Origin: Halicephalobus mephisto
Taxonomy: Eukaryota; Nematoda; Chromadorea; Rhabditida; Panagrolaimidae
DNA length: 64,000 nt
Reading direction: 5' to 3'
Assembly: GCA_009193035.1 (NCBI GenBank)
Contig: SWDT01000008.1
Location: 248,001 to 312,000, forward strand
The translations under genes were made by a program, and so were the position numbers. Under the pieces are notes generated by a model, which was given only the letters and a program-made list of their open reading frames with translations, ran no database searches and was not told the DNA's origin. Below are positions 12,627-25,016 of this stretch, one piece after another (position 1 is the first letter of the stretch; every line of letters begins with the position of its first letter).

Positions 12627-15418
12627 ATGCTCAACTCAAGACAACAACAATTTTGCTTGGTTAGTTTTATTTTTATTTTTTTCCTGAAAATTACTTTTAG
12701 CTTTTACTTTGTGTCATAACAGTACAAGTTCTGATTAATGTCTTATTGCGTAATGACTCCACTAGTTACTCTGTAAATCCGAAAGTCATCTCGAAAGTAG
12801 ATGAACTCGATGAAGCTTTCGTTAAAAAAGGAATAGAAGAGGATTTAAAAAACGAGGAAATTGATCCTGAAGCGATTTTTGATGAAAACATAGATAAAAA
12901 CGTAAAATTGGTAGAAGATCCATTGGATTGGATTTATCGATTGGATTATAACAAATCTCATCCATTCGACAACCAATGCAGATTTCCAGTTATTAGACAT
13001 GGTTTGCATTTTCCATTTACTTGTTAATTGTTAAATTAATTTAGATGACAAGGAAATTCAGCAATACGGTTTCCATTACAGAGAAACAGATTGCACCAAA
13101 TCCATGGAAGAACCTCCTCTTGTACATCAACATAGAAACGGGGAAATTCTCGTGGCAAAACCAAATCGGGGTTCGATAAAGAATTTCGCTTGTTTCTACA
13201 AAGAACTAAGTGGGGCTTTGAGACCTCAATCTTCAATCCCTACGGAAGTTGGCAACTGGATCAAGCTCCCGATCGGAAGACGGATTTTAATTCAGAAAGA
13301 CCAATTTCTGATTCAATGTCTTAGTGGAAAAGATAAAGTCTACTTTAATGCTTTTACTTGGATTTCCGATAAGCCGAGATTGAATCCTCCAGTTATTTCT
13401 GGGAAAGACAAATACAGTATTAGCTTGTTGATTATTGATAGCACGAGCAGAAATCAGTTTTTCCGCCACATGCCTCTGACTCTCAGATGGATGAAGGAGC
13501 GAGATTTTCAAATTCTCCAAGGATATACAAAGGTTTATTTTATATTTTTTACTTAAAAAGACGTTTGTCAATTTTATAACGAAAAACGAATCAACCATTG
13601 TTCGTGTCAGGACCAACAAGTTTTCATTTAGTAATTGTTTACTCTCTGAGGTTATATTTGAAATAATGGTTCCAGAACGAATATTGATTAATTTATTGTT
13701 CAGATGCAAGTTTGGTTATTTAGCTTTTAAATTTCCTTTTATAGATAGGAGATAATAGTGCAGTGAACCTCCTCGTCATTCTTTCTGGATTAATTTACGG
13801 AAAATCTGGCCGTGGATTTGATGGATTGGTCGAAGATGATGGTGTTATAGATCTAGAAGCTACACATAGAGACTTTTCTCATGTGAATATTAGCTTAATA
13901 GCGAGAGCAAAAGGTTTGTTTTGAATGGAATTTTACATTCCTTATTTTTTCATCATTTTTGATGATTTCTGATTTAAAAAATAAACCTTTAGCGGCCGGC
14001 TGTGCAACTCTCTGGAATGACGAGATTGCTAACCCGGGATACGGTCTCTACCATTACTATGACTTCAAGGGCTTCGATCACCCGATTGCAGACTATTACT
14101 ACCGACCTTATTATCAGTACATTTACAAAAAGCTTAATGCCGCTTCTGGATGCAAAAACGGGCAGCCAATCCTTCCAAAGTGGTTGGAGCTTTGGGAACA
14201 GTTTTCGACCAAGTACTCTGATAAATGTCATTTTGCTTTTAATTTTTTAACTGGATTGACTCACGCAAGTGGAAATAATCTGGAACTCTACGACATCCCG
14301 GTTTCTGATGCTTTGGGGAGAATGGAAACCGCCGGGGTCTTGGAAAACACTTTCCTCGTCATCATGGGAGATCACGGACAGAGAATTGTAACTTTTGTCA
14401 GTTAATTTTAATTAATTCCTCAAAATTCAGAGCCCGATACAGAAAACCAATATCGGAAGAATAGAGGAACGGATGTCTTTCTTCGGGATTCATATTCCGG
14501 AGAAGTTCAAATTACAGTATCCGGAGAAATTTCAGAATTTCGTGAAAAACAGAAATCGACTGACTTCTAATTTCGATGTGCACGAAACCTTTGAAGAAAT
14601 TCTTTCTTTAACAACAGACAACACTCATCAACCACCAAAAAAACACGGAATCAGTTTGTTTGAAGAAATCCCAAAAGATAGAACTTGCAAAGATGCTCTA
14701 ATTCCCGAGAACTTTTGTATGTGCATGGATCAAGTCGAAGAGAGTCCACAAGAAGGATTTGAGGTTTGTTGTTTAATTAAACCAAAAATAGATAAATCTA
14801 TTCAACTGTGGTCTTGATAAAATGATTTAAATGCTTTTGACGGTGTTCGAAATGGATTCTGAATGTTTTTTGTATTTACCGATTTTCATATATTGTTCAA
14901 TTCAATAATTATAAAAAGAAATTTAAAAACTACATTCAGAAACCATTGAAAACAGTGTCAGAAGTGATAGTTATTCGTATCGAAGCTAAAGTTGAGTAAT
15001 TTCTTCTGCTTTTGTAATTGAATAAGCGATTCAGAATTCACTAACTCATGTTGTGGATGATTACCTCAAGACTTCGTTAAACAATACTTGTATCGGTAGC
15101 TACCAGTATACCGTTTCTCCTTCAAGAACTTGGTATACTGTTTCTAAAATGGTCAAGGCTGGTATACGGTACCCAGGTGAATGGAAACAATTGAAAAACA
15201 AAGACGAGATTATTCGGAATGTTTTTGAAGTCGAATTCACCGTCGAATTGATAATTAAGCAAAAAGATGAAAAAAATGAGCTCCATATGAAGCTTCTTGT
15301 GCGGGTACAGTACTCGACTAAGACCCGAGAGATGCAACTCAACTCTCCACCATGGCTCCAATCAGAACTGTGTCCAGAAACCTTCATATTAGAGGAACTT
15401 TGCGGGTGTCTGAATTAG
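12627..15418 (+). CDS. DUF229 family protein (sulfatase-like fold), type II membrane
   Basis: Seven exons fit one frame of 700 residues: 12627-12659, 12701-13001, 13045-13532, 13745-13913, 13993-14387, 14431-14763 and 15035-15418. The start gives MLNSRQQQFCL, then across the first intron a membrane anchor (LLLCVITVQVLINVLL). The body carries hallmarks of nematode DUF229: C..PVI near residue 100, SLLIIDSTSRNQFFRHMP in mid-protein, FNFLTGLTHASGN, and VIMGDHGQRI followed by GRIEERMSFFG. The alkaline-phosphatase/sulfatase superfamily uses a D-H pair of the kind seen in GDHG. Cysteines in the C-terminal part (FCMCMD) suggest a lumenal or extracellular location. The biochemical role of DUF229 is not established. 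The gene converges on 15495-15914 with only 76 bases between stops. Confidence 0.88.
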
Positions 15419-15494
15419 ATTTATAGTTGACAATGAAGATATGACAAAAAATGGAAATTACGAATTTTAGAAATGCTACAGTATATCAAGCACT

Positions 15495-15914
15495 TTAGGC
15501 AGTGACATAAGGCAGATGAAGGAGCTGTGTCCCGTGACGAACACTGGGCTGATTCGGGACGAGGTCGGGGGCGTAGGGAAGTTTGTAATAACGACGGTCT
15601 TCTTCGATGTAGTGGTTGTCCTCTTTGGAGTAGAGGAAAGGCTGGGAGTACTCTAGACCCCGAGCCCGACCTCCCCAGTACCGGGCAAAGTTCTCGTGTC
15701 TCGCACACGATATCGGGACCTTGAAAGTCCTTCGATAAATTGGAGGAAGAGGAATCGAAGGATTCTCAGGGATCTTGAGACCAGAAGCAACTCGGTCGAC
15801 GCTGCTTGCTCGAACAGATCTTTCTTTGATTTGTCTCCATTCCCCCTGTTTCGGCTTGTAAGCGTTATAAGGACGGAGATCAGGACCCACAATATGGCGG
15901 TCGCTGAAATTCAT
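15495..15914 (-). CDS. Uncharacterised small protein, single exon
   Basis: A 139-residue frame from ATG at 15914 to a stop at 15495. The protein is rich in Arg, Tyr and Pro (for example RRYYKLPYAPDLVPNQPS, ARYWGGRARGLEYSQPF) and has no signal peptide or membrane helix. Base composition is distinctly more GC-rich than the flanks, and third positions are often C or G, which supports coding. The spacing of Pro-Tyr and Arg-rich blocks recalls small structural proteins of sperm tails or microtubules, but that is only an impression; the family is not recognised. AATTTCAG directly before GCGACC at the start could also be a splice acceptor, so a short upstream exon is possible. Confidence 0.6.
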   Translation of the reverse strand: MNFSDRHIVGPDLRPYNAYKPKQGEWRQIKERSVRASSVDRVASGLKIPENPSIPLPPIYRRTFKVPISCARHENFARYWGGRARGLEYSQPFLYSKEDNHYIEEDRRYYKLPYAPDLVPNQPSVRHGTQLLHLPYVTA

Positions 15915-16161
15915 TTTTTATATTTAATTAAATTTCTTTCTAAATATAGGGATTTAGTCCAAAATCTACCAAACAAATATTCAGTTAAAAATTCGTTCCG
16001 ACACAGATACGAAGTTAATCTTATAAATTCTTTTAATAAAATATTATTAAAAATATAAAATTTTAAAGATCCTAACTTTTGCGTGGAAATTATTTAGATG
16101 AAAATTTCGGAGATTATAATTTAGAATTAGGATGCTGACTTAAAGTTTATAGAAATGCTTG

Positions 16162-16821
16162 TTATTTATCTGGCCTTGGAATTGGCCTGAATTTAGAGAC
16201 CTCTTGTTTTGCAATAAAGTAAATAAAAACAAACATCCAAGACATTCCATTGGTCGGGGCGAGTTCGGAGTAACTTGGAGAGAGTCTCAGTCTCCCCAGG
16301 AAAGGTCGATACATGTCGTCGTATTTACAGTGACCAGCGTGGTTTCCCAGCTTTTTCACATTGTCGAAGCTGAAAATTAATCAATTGTTATGTTGTTAGA
16401 AAATTAGAAATTGGTTTTTATAAATTTCACAACTTTTGAGATTTACGGTTACGGATATTACTCTAAAAATTTCTACTTGATTTTGGAGAGTTCTAGAAAC
16501 TTACAAGATTCTGAAAACTCCTATAGAATCTTGATGTTGATAATATAATTAAAAATGAAATTTATTGTAAAATTACTTTGACACGGATTTCTAGAGTTCG
16601 ATTTTAGATAATTTTAAGTTTTTATTGAATTCTAGAAATTTCGACAGAATTATATTATACGATTACTTTTTACCTGCTAGTTACAATATCGTTGAAAGTA
16701 GCGTGGGGTTTGTCTCCATAATATCCAAACCGCCAATTAGAATCGCTTACTTTTCGTTTTATCTAAAAATTAATTTTAATACAAAATAAATTCAAGAAAA
16801 TCCAACCTCATTGAAATTCAT
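16162..16821 (-). CDS. Uncharacterised 103-residue protein with one membrane segment
   Basis: Three exons join in phase: 16821-16807, 16762-16674 and 16369-16162. The start ATG follows TTTTTAG-AA by two bases, which looks like a trans-splice acceptor. The protein begins MNFNEIKRKVSD and has a soluble stretch with WRFGYYGDKPHATFNDI. It continues with KLGNHAGHCKYDDMYRPFLGR, then one hydrophobic segment (MSWMFVFIYFIA), and ends in a short basic tail. Codon choice is GC-richer than the surroundings. Size and layout resemble small accessory subunits of membrane complexes, but no family is recognised. It lies 250 bp upstream of the gene at 15495-15914 on the same strand, so the two could be co-expressed. 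Confidence 0.62.
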
Positions 16822-16869
16822 TTCTAAAAATTACTTTTTTCAAAAAATTTTTGCTTTACTTAAAATTGA

Positions 16870-16990
16870 AAGCAATAAGCAAGCCCGGGATAAAGTAACA
16901 AAGCTTTGTCAAAGACGACTCGACCTTGTGTTTTCCCGAGGGCAACAGAAACAACTGCCGTCGACTGGGATCGCCCACTCAGTCGATTGA
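16870..16990 (-). other. GC-rich island with hairpin potential, function unknown
   Basis: About 120 bases stand out from AT-rich flanks. On the minus strand the DNA contains TCGACT..AGTCGA, GGCA..TGCC and the palindrome ACAAAGCTTTGT, suggesting a folded RNA. One frame also reads through the island (VVSVALGKTQGRVVFDKALL) to a stop at 16860, so a short exon cannot be excluded. No known RNA family was recognised. Confidence 0.35.
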
Positions 16991-17660
16991 AAAAACATGG
17001 TCCAATATGAAATTGATCAATTTTTAGGTTTTTTTCAGATTTACGTATAAACAAAAAAAATCAAAAAAGGAGATTTTTTGGATTTCAACGTAAAAATTTA
17101 CATTCATAAATTTTGATTTTTTCGTAGATTACCGATGTTGTAAAATTTTCTCATGAAAATATCATTAAAGAGTTGTGCAACAGTTCTCCTCCTTATTTGC
17201 TAGGATTCATCATATTTCTTTTATTTTTTTTATTAATTTTCGGTAGTTGAATTGACTTAATATCTCAGTTAAATAAGAAAAAGAAAAAATTTTTAAATCA
17301 ATGAGAATCGAGAGGAATAAATATTATATAATCCATTTTTTACTTTTTTAAATCAGTCTTTTTGGTTACTTCATTAGCATGTTAGGCTACTTTAGGAATC
17401 AAAAAACGAATCTAAAAATTCTTTGAAATCAATGAAAATTGGGAGGTAACTGCTATTGGGAAACTGTTGTATAATTTATCGAAAAATATCTAAATTGATT
17501 TCGTATTTTAGAACTTTCCTAATATGATGAAATTGGATATATTTCTCATCGGTGCAACCATCAATTTTATATTACCATAGATTTATAATCCGTTATTTCA
17601 TCGGGTTGATTTCGAATATATTACTAAAAAAAGAATCAAAAAACGACATTTTTTCTCTAG
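16991..17660. other. Stretch without a supported gene
   Basis: AT-rich upstream DNA between divergent genes. It ends in TTTTTTCTCTAG at 17649-17660, a likely trans-splice acceptor for the plus-strand gene that follows. Confidence 0.4.
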
Positions 17661-17677
17661 TTGTCAAATAAAATAAA

Positions 17678-19652
17678 ATGATGCACTATTCTATTCTCAA
17701 CTACTCCGATAAGTTGTCCAATTATTTCGAAATCGATGATGTAAGTCATTTGATTAATAAAATCGTCTCATTTAATATTACAGTCTTATTTATTTTATTA
17801 AATTGCACATGAAGATTGAGATTTTGTGTTTCTACAGCATATAAAGCTGAGTTACGGTATTCGCTTTGATTTTTCTCGGCATTCAATCACAATTCTGTCA
17901 CCATGATGAAATTTCAGCACAGGGTTTTCGGAAAGATTTATATAGCGGAGTTGATAACAGAAAAGGAAATATAAATTTTACCGATTCAGACCATCAAACA
18001 AAAATGGATTTGTCTAAAAAATTGAGAACTAAGTTCCTGAAGAAAATCCAATTATATTTTAATGTTTATTGAATCAGATGATTTTTAGATATATTTGATA
18101 AATGTTATGGGAAATCCTTAAGATCTAAGATTGAATTTAAGGTCCTGAAGGAAGTTGTATTTCTTCTTCATAAAAGTTAAAATATAAACATGTCATCAGA
18201 ATCGGTTCATATCAACATTCAATTTTACCATTCAGGAGTTCTGTTTCGATTGAATGATTTTGACCTAGTTGACGAGAGAGAAAGTGGGTTTTTGTTATTT
18301 ATTTTAATTACTTTTAAAATTGTCTAGAAAAAACATTGAAAACTAACTTTTAATTTGTTGTTTAATTTCCGAAAGAATTATTTTATGTACAGTATATTTA
18401 GAAAAATATTGCTGTGTTAAGTGTTAAAAACCCTGTAAAAAATTGTTTATTACTTGTAGAGTTTTGAAAATACAAAAACAAGCCCTGAAAAAGTAACTTT
18501 TAAAGTTTGTTTTATTATTTTATTTAAAAGTAATATATTCGGAGAATCGTTATATGCAAAATTTGTCGGATTCTATTATAAGTTTCTGATTGTGATCTGT
18601 AAAACTCAGAAAATAAAAAACAAGTTTAAAAAATACTAGTTAAAGTTCATTTTGTTAATTTATTTAGAAATGATGTTTCAGAAATATTTTTTTGTAACTA
18701 CTTGTCAAAGATCCTATAAGAATTGTTTGACTATGATCTCTGGAACTTGTAAAATAAGACAGCAAGTCCAGACAAATGTACTAGCTAAAGTTCATTTTAT
18801 TGTTGAGATTTTTTGTTTTTTCCAGATATGATGAAAGAACTCAAGTTCAGGACTGTTGCTCCTGTGACATTGTTATTGTCGATCGAATAGATGAGAGCCC
18901 TGTTGTTTTTTTGACAAAATCGGTATCTAGCTTTCTAAAGCGGTGAGTTTCTTTGTTTTTCTGAAGAGGCTACTTACCGATCTTTATATTTCTTGAAATT
19001 GTCCATACTGAATAAATTATCAAAACTTTTTATGGACCTGTTGTTTACTTGAAATTCATGTACTAGTTGAATAATTCACGATCACTTTTTGTAATCGGCT
19101 TTCCATCTCCAATCCGGTTTCTCGCTCCTGATCCGAGAGGATTTTACGATTGCGCAAGGGAATCGATTCTTTGCACTTTCATCAATTTCTTCCAAAAATT
19201 ATCTCATTAACGGGTTCAGGGCTTCTTAATGACGCTTTTTTCATATACTTTTTTGAACTTAAATCGAAACAAAATTATTTTACGACTTTTTGGGTTCGCT
19301 GAATCTGTCCTAACTAAATACGTAAATTTAAATGTTTTCTAAGAAGTTTAACTTTTTACATGATCTTTGTGTTTGTTCTTTTACTTTAAACGTATTTAAC
19401 AATGCGGAGTCTGATTTTTCGAATATTGTGAAATGTGATTCGTTTTTATTTTTCATTTTTCCGTAATTTTTTAACAATGAAATTTCAAACAATAGTTTTG
19501 TTTCCTTTTCTGTGAGATTTTTTGATTTTTCTTGCTTCAAACACAGCAGCTGCCTGGATTACGTTGTCGTTGATAAGAAAAACCTCCAGACAAAGAACAG
19601 AGTAATAAACTGTCCAGGAAGCTTGTTTAATGAGCCGAACATAGTGCACTGA
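17678..19652 (+). CDS. Unrecognised small protein, five short exons
   Basis: Five exons with good signals keep a single frame of 118 residues: 17678-17740, 17838-17856, 18236-18287, 18826-18942 and 19547-19652. A strong pyrimidine-AG acceptor 17 bases before the ATG suggests trans-splicing. The protein contains an acidic stretch (LNDFDLVDERESGYDERTQ), a cysteine cluster (QDCCSC), then DIVIVDRIDESPVVFL, and later CLDYVVVDKKN. The two VIVD/VVVD strands look like an internal repeat. There is no membrane helix. An alternative third exon (17918-18072) has the same entry phase and would end the protein early. The long fourth intron holds degenerate tandem repeats. The family is not recognised, and the whole model rests on splice logic. 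Confidence 0.45.
18328..18805 (+). repeat. Degenerate tandem repeat, about 3.5 units of 130-140 bp
   Basis: Units starting near 18328, 18467, 18610 and 18738 share the order AAAATA..ACAAG, then TTAAAGTT(C/T)ATTTT, then GATC(C/T)..AACT. They lie in the intron between 18287 and 18826 and have diverged strongly from each other. Confidence 0.5.
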
Positions 19653-19950
19653 TAACTTTCTAATCCCGTAATCAATGAAAATATACTTTATTCTAATTAA
19701 TCTTCCTTCCAAAGAATTGAGAATCATGATGATGTCAGTGGTCATTAAAACTATTTATGTTCCGCCTAATTAACGAGTGAATTCAGTAGTTAGACTCCGA
19801 TTAATTTGGACGTTTTTAATTGTTTTTGATTTAAAACTATTTTCCATGATTTGTTTTCGCCGAATTCTTTGTTTTTTGATTTTTTTAAAGTTTTCTTGAT
19901 GTTATTCATTCTAGACCTTCGAGAATTTCATTGAGATCTCGGATGCCATC

Positions 19951-21821
19951 ATGGGACACAACAACATGGGGCTCCTTGGAGCCATATCTTACATAATTGG
20001 AAATATTATCGGATCTGGAATCTTTATCACTCCCGGTGATATTTTGAGTAACGTCGAATCTGTAGGTTTTGTTTTTTATTTTAAATTTGTGGACTTTTTA
20101 AAGTTGATTTTTAAAAATTCTTCAGGTTGGTTTGTCACTTGTTATTTGGGTTGTAGCTGCTTGTATATCGATTCTTGGAGCATTTTGTTATGTCGAATTG
20201 GGAACTAGCATCAGAAGATCAGGAGCTGATTTTGCTTATGTTTGTTATGCAAAATGGTAAACACTCTAAAAGTTCTGGATTATACTGGGTTTAACTTTTT
20301 AGGTATCCTATTGCATTTGCTTACATGTGTGTCGGTTGTGTATTGACTTATCCTGCAACTTTGGCTGTCCAAGCCCAAACGTTCAGCGAGTACATCATCA
20401 GAGGAACGAGAATCCAATTTGACACAGGATTAGGGGAATTCTGGGCTAAGAAATGCCTAAGTTTCGCCTTGATATGTTAGTTTTTTAATACTAAATAATA
20501 CAAAATTATTGATGGTTCCAGGGTTGTTGTTGTTTTTGAACTTCTTTTCGGTCAAGACTTTTGTCTCCAGATTCCAAGTAGCCGCAAGTTTCGCCAAGAT
20601 TATCTCAACTAGCATCATTATTGGGACTGGATTCTATTTTCTCATCTTCAAACGTAAGCTTTAAGATTCTGCTTTGTTACAGAAGGAATTTAGAAAAGAC
20701 AGAAAACTTGCATAACTTATTCAAAGGCTCCACAAACAGTCCAAAACATCTTGTCGATGGACTTTTCTCTGGATTGTTTTCCTACGATGGTTGGGATATT
20801 ATTAACTTTGGAATGGAGGAAGTTGATAATCCACGCAGAACAATGCCTCTGGCCATCGTCATTGCTATGACGTTAATTGCTCTTTTTTATTTGGCTATGA
20901 ATCTTTCCTACTTTGTCATCTTGGATTCCGAAACTGTCAAAAACTCGAATGCTGTCGCTATTGTTCGTTTATTTGTTTTACCAAGGTTGATACATGAAAT
21001 CTTTCAGGATTTTGCACAGAAAGCTCTTGGGGGCTTTCAATACACGATTCCTTTCTTCATTTCCATCTTATTGGTCGGCTCATTGAATTCAACAATGTTT
21101 TCTGCCAGTAGATACCTCTATGCAGCTTCTCGAGAAGGTCATTTGCCGGCTTTTATCAGCTGTGTTAACAAAATCCATGATAGTCCTAGAGTCGCCTTAT
21201 TTGTCCACGTTATTTTGGCTATTTTGTTCAGTTTCGTCGGAGATCTGGATCAACTGATCCAGTACATTTCTTTCGCCCAATGGTCTCAGAGGATGGTGAC
21301 GATGGTGGCTTTGATGTACATTCGATTTTGGCACAAGCCAGTCCATCCAGATGCTATAAGAACTCCGATTATCATGCCGATCTTTTTCTTCCTTGTTTGT
21401 GCTTCCCTCACTGGAGTCACTATCGTCGAAAGCCCTAAAACTGCACTTATTGCCGGAGGACTTTTGCTCGGAGGGTTGACTATCTTCATTCTCTTCAAAT
21501 GGGAAAAATCCCTAAACAGATACGAAGGTTACAAAAAGTTTGTGAACAAAATCAATGGTGAGTTTTGATTTTTCTGGAGAAAACTAATTATTGGATCTGA
21601 TTTCAGTGAAAGTAGCAATCGTTTTCCAAATAATCTTCAATGGACTAATCGATCAGGGAACTCATGAAGATGATCCAATGGAAGAAGTCCTGAGAGAAGC
21701 CAAGGAGAAAAAAGCGCAGAAAAACAACTCCCTTGGATACGTAAATCGGGCGCTAGACTCTCAGAGTACCTCGTCAAAGGTGTCAACGCTGTCCTTCCGG
21801 ACGCATAACACAAAACTTTAA
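19951..21821 (+). CDS. LAT-type amino-acid transporter (SLC7/AAT family)
   Basis: Seven exons give 526 residues: 19951-20061, 20126-20256, 20303-20475, 20522-20653, 20694-20962, 21008-21557 and 21607-21821. The protein opens with MGLLGAISYIIGNIIGSGIF, the first helix of the family with its GSGIF substrate-binding motif. Further blocks are FCYVELGTSIRRSGADFAY, the helix 6 region SGLFSYDGWDIINFGMEE, and ASREGHLPAFIS. About twelve hydrophobic helices fit. Family members exchange amino acids at the plasma membrane, and many pair with a 4F2hc-like glycoprotein through a loop cysteine after helix 3. The C-terminal tail (after about residue 455) is long, charged and Ser/Thr-rich. CATTCTAG at 19910-19917 is the likely trans-splice acceptor. 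The protein looks intact and functional. Confidence 0.92.
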
Positions 21822-24239
21822 TTGGGATTCTAGTCTTTCAAGACATTCCATGTACATTTCTTACTTTGACTACATGAAATATTTTTCTTGGCTCTGGTTT
21901 TATTCTTCTTCAAAGATTCCAGATAGGTGAAAGAGAAAAGTTTACTTTCAATGTAGCTTTCAAATCACCTGTTACATATGATTGATGGATTGGAATTCCA
22001 TTTCCTGAATTCCTTGTTCTTTGTGAAAGTGCTTCTACCGTTAGTAGTGATCGGTGTTTCGTTTCTAGACACAAAAGATTACGTCGATCTCGTTCAAATA
22101 CTTAGGAATAGGTAAATAGATGATCTGCTCGACTACTTTTAGAACATTATATTGCTTATTAGTTTTGAATTCAGAACATCTCGGATATTTTCTTCATTTC
22201 AGATGTCTTGCCAATTGGATACTCTACTAACTGATAAAAAATATGTAATTATCTTCTTGTATGATCGTCAGAAATAATTTTCTCATTTTTCTAGAGTAGT
22301 GCGGTTTTGATACTCTGCTTTATTATATTGTGTAGAAGGTTCTAAGGACTGTTAATATATATAAAATTCAATCCAGACAAGAGGTATTTAGATGGTAATA
22401 GTTAATGAAGAAACTATTAAACTTTAAAATCTTTCCTTAGAGTAAAACATCGAAAATTGGTGTCTGAAAAACATCGGGAATCTCGGGGAACGGATATCAT
22501 TGAAAAAAAAAAAAGTTGGTAGTATTTCACGCAATCAAAATGCATAAGCCTGAACTTTAGAATCCGAAATTCCGAAGGTTGATCTCTAATGTTGATTTCA
22601 GATGCAAAACCTATGAGTTTGATTACTTTGTCGTAGATACTTTTTACTCTAAATTAAAGACATTTAAATTTTTATGACAAAAAAGTACCAAGAATTCCAT
22701 AAAAATAGCAAATTTTATTTTGTTCATGAGCTTTAACACTTTTAACTCGATAGTATTTCCCGTAGCTTTCTTTCCAAATATTATTGAAACAATATTACGT
22801 TTTAGTTTTTTTATATCTTTAATATCGATAGAAGTTAATGCAACTTTTAATTTATGCAAAAACAGAAGGTTTTAAATTCATTTACTGTTGAAATCAAAAA
22901 GAAAGAAAAATGAATTTTCCTGTGATCTCGAATGAAAATTTTACTGATGACGTTAGATAAGTGAGAATCACCTTCTTCAACTTCCATAATGGAAACACTA
23001 CTAACTAGTTTTTTTGAATACGGAGAAATGAGGGAATTTTGCAAATTATATGATTTTCTGCAGTTTTTAAAAGCATTTAATGGGTAATCTTTCTATAGCT
23101 ACAAAATTAAAGAATCAAATTAAAAGTTTCACTGAACGTCGTTTTAATATGATGATAAATTATCAAATCTAGCAAAAATCATGTTTTTCAAAAAACGATA
23201 CCAAGAAAAATTTTTAGATTTTAATCTAAGAGCCAAGAAATTGGAGCAAAGCACAAAGTAGCAATGATAGATGTCGTAAAATTTCGCATTTAAGTTTCGG
23301 ACAAATAAAAATTTAGTGTCTTAATTCCGACAAGAATATTCCGTTAATAATTGTTTCAAAAATATGTTGTACTTCGCCGTTTCTGTGATATATTAGATTA
23401 ATCAAAAGTGGAAAGTTTCTATCCCAAATTAAATAGTGCCTTTGTTTAGATAGGAAACTACTTTCTACTTTTTTCGAATTGTAAAAATAATAATAATAAA
23501 TCACATTTATGTGTATAAAACCTCCCCATATGTAAACTTCCGACCTAATGGAATTTCATATCATCGAACGCATTAAAGTAAAAATGATTTTTCGATCCCT
23601 GTTCTAATTTCTGGAACAAATTTCGAAATTAAAATATTATTTCTAATGAATGTTTTATCTTGTATGTTATTTCAGAAATCAACACGAATAATTAAAACAA
23701 TAAACCCAACTGATCATCTTTAATTTTGACGCAAATCATAGTCTCGTAACTGTGAATACTTTTTAAACATTCTTTCATTTTTGAAATACTTAGTAGGTAC
23801 AAAAAATGTGAATAATCAGTAAAAATGCTTGGAAAATTAAACATTGCACTTAAAAGTAAAAGAAACAGTAAGAGCAGGAAAGCTGCTAGTCATTGCATTG
23901 GGATCAAAGTGGAATAATGTTATTTGCCTTTTAAAAACATTTCCAGAAATCAAAATTGATAATTAGTTAATCTTTGACATTACTCATCTTTTGAATTCAA
24001 AAGGTTCCTCAAACAAACTCTTGAAAAACTTGGAATTTTTTATCTAAAATTTCTATCACAAAACGTTAAAAATGAAAATTTCCTTGTTTTAATGAAAGAA
24101 ATATGGCCTTCATCGTTGAATGGAATATAACACTGATTTTAAAAGATAAAAAGAATTTTTTATAGGTCATTTGACTTTGACTAAGATGAAGGAATTCTTT
24201 TTTATTATCATAATCCATATTCTTATATTAATTATATAT
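21822..24239. other. Stretch without a supported gene
   Basis: AT-rich DNA of 2.4 kb. Only short frames without splice partners are seen on either strand, and there are no repeats shared with the rest of the window. Confidence 0.45.
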
Positions 24240-25016
24240 TTATTCCTTAGTGTGGATTTCGTTAAGCAACCTTTGACACATGTTCTCTAATTCATGAAAC
24301 CTGGAACCTTTCTGAACCGCATCATCCAAATTAATTTTTACAGAAATGCCACGAAAATTATAAAACAGTTTTGCGAAATTACAACTCAGCAATTGAAATA
24401 TTACTGGAAGTTCCTCTTGAATGATGTTATGGGCATGTAATATCCTCCCCCACGATCTGGTCTTCTTGTCCAGATTGTTCAATCGGTAGCTTTGAGTGAA
24501 CTTGACTGCAGCAACGTTGAGTACAGTATGATTGTCCTCAGTGAGATACTGGAGAGTTCCGAGAGAGTCCTCTTTGCAGACCTGAATTAGAGATTCTAAG
24601 ACCTGGGCATAGATAAGAAATTCAACTGGAATGTAGACGGAATTGAGGAGGAAGGAATTATAAGTTCGGATATTATTTGGCTTCATCCCAATCTTGAAGC
24701 ATCGTCGCAAGCGGCAAGACTTGCAACTGAGAATCCCACATTCTGAAACAACAAGTGAATTGTAAATTACTGTCAAAGAAATGAATAATCAGGATATTTC
24801 GATGAATGTGGAAATCCACGAAACTGATTTTACATAAGTATTTTAAAATTATAACTATGTTAAAAACCTACTATTGGCTTCACAATTGTTTAAGTAATGG
24901 CAGTATAGTGGTTCTGGATTTAAAATCTGTCTTCTAAAGAACCCTCCACAAGCTGGACACACTATGGCCCCATATCTGTTGCAATTTGCGAACCGGAAGC
25001 AAACTTGACAACTCAT
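24240..25016 (-). CDS. Nuclear hormone receptor, short form
   Basis: Two exons (25016-24872 and 24742-24240) join in phase 1 to give 215 residues. The protein starts directly with the DNA-binding domain. Finger 1 is CQVC-x13-CPAC followed by the P-box region GGFFRR. Finger 2 is C-x5-C, nine residues across the splice, then CKSC, followed by RLRRCFKIGM. All eight zinc-binding cysteines are present. The remaining 150 residues hold only the beginning of a ligand-binding domain (helices around YIPVEFLIYAQVLESL and SWGRILHAHN); the usual C-terminal half with helix 12 is absent before the stop. The paralogue at 44.2-44.9 kb ends at the same point, so this is probably the natural form. AATTCTCAG before the 5' leader suggests a splice or trans-splice acceptor. 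Confidence 0.85.

Noticed and set aside
15421..15892. Other open frames over the 15.5-15.9 kb gene on both strands
   Set aside because: Overlapping frames in a GC-richer exon; the frame chosen has an ATG start, a sensible length and a plausible composition.
19485..19745. Minus-strand 86-codon open frame as a gene
   Set aside because: It overlaps the plus-strand exon 19547-19652, which fits phase and splice signals of a longer gene; the minus frame has no partner exons.
19652..19951. Operon linking the small gene at 17.7-19.7 kb with the amino-acid transporter
   Set aside because: The spacing of about 300 bp is possible, but no poly(A) signal or spacer element was seen, and the transporter has its own acceptor that fits either leader type.
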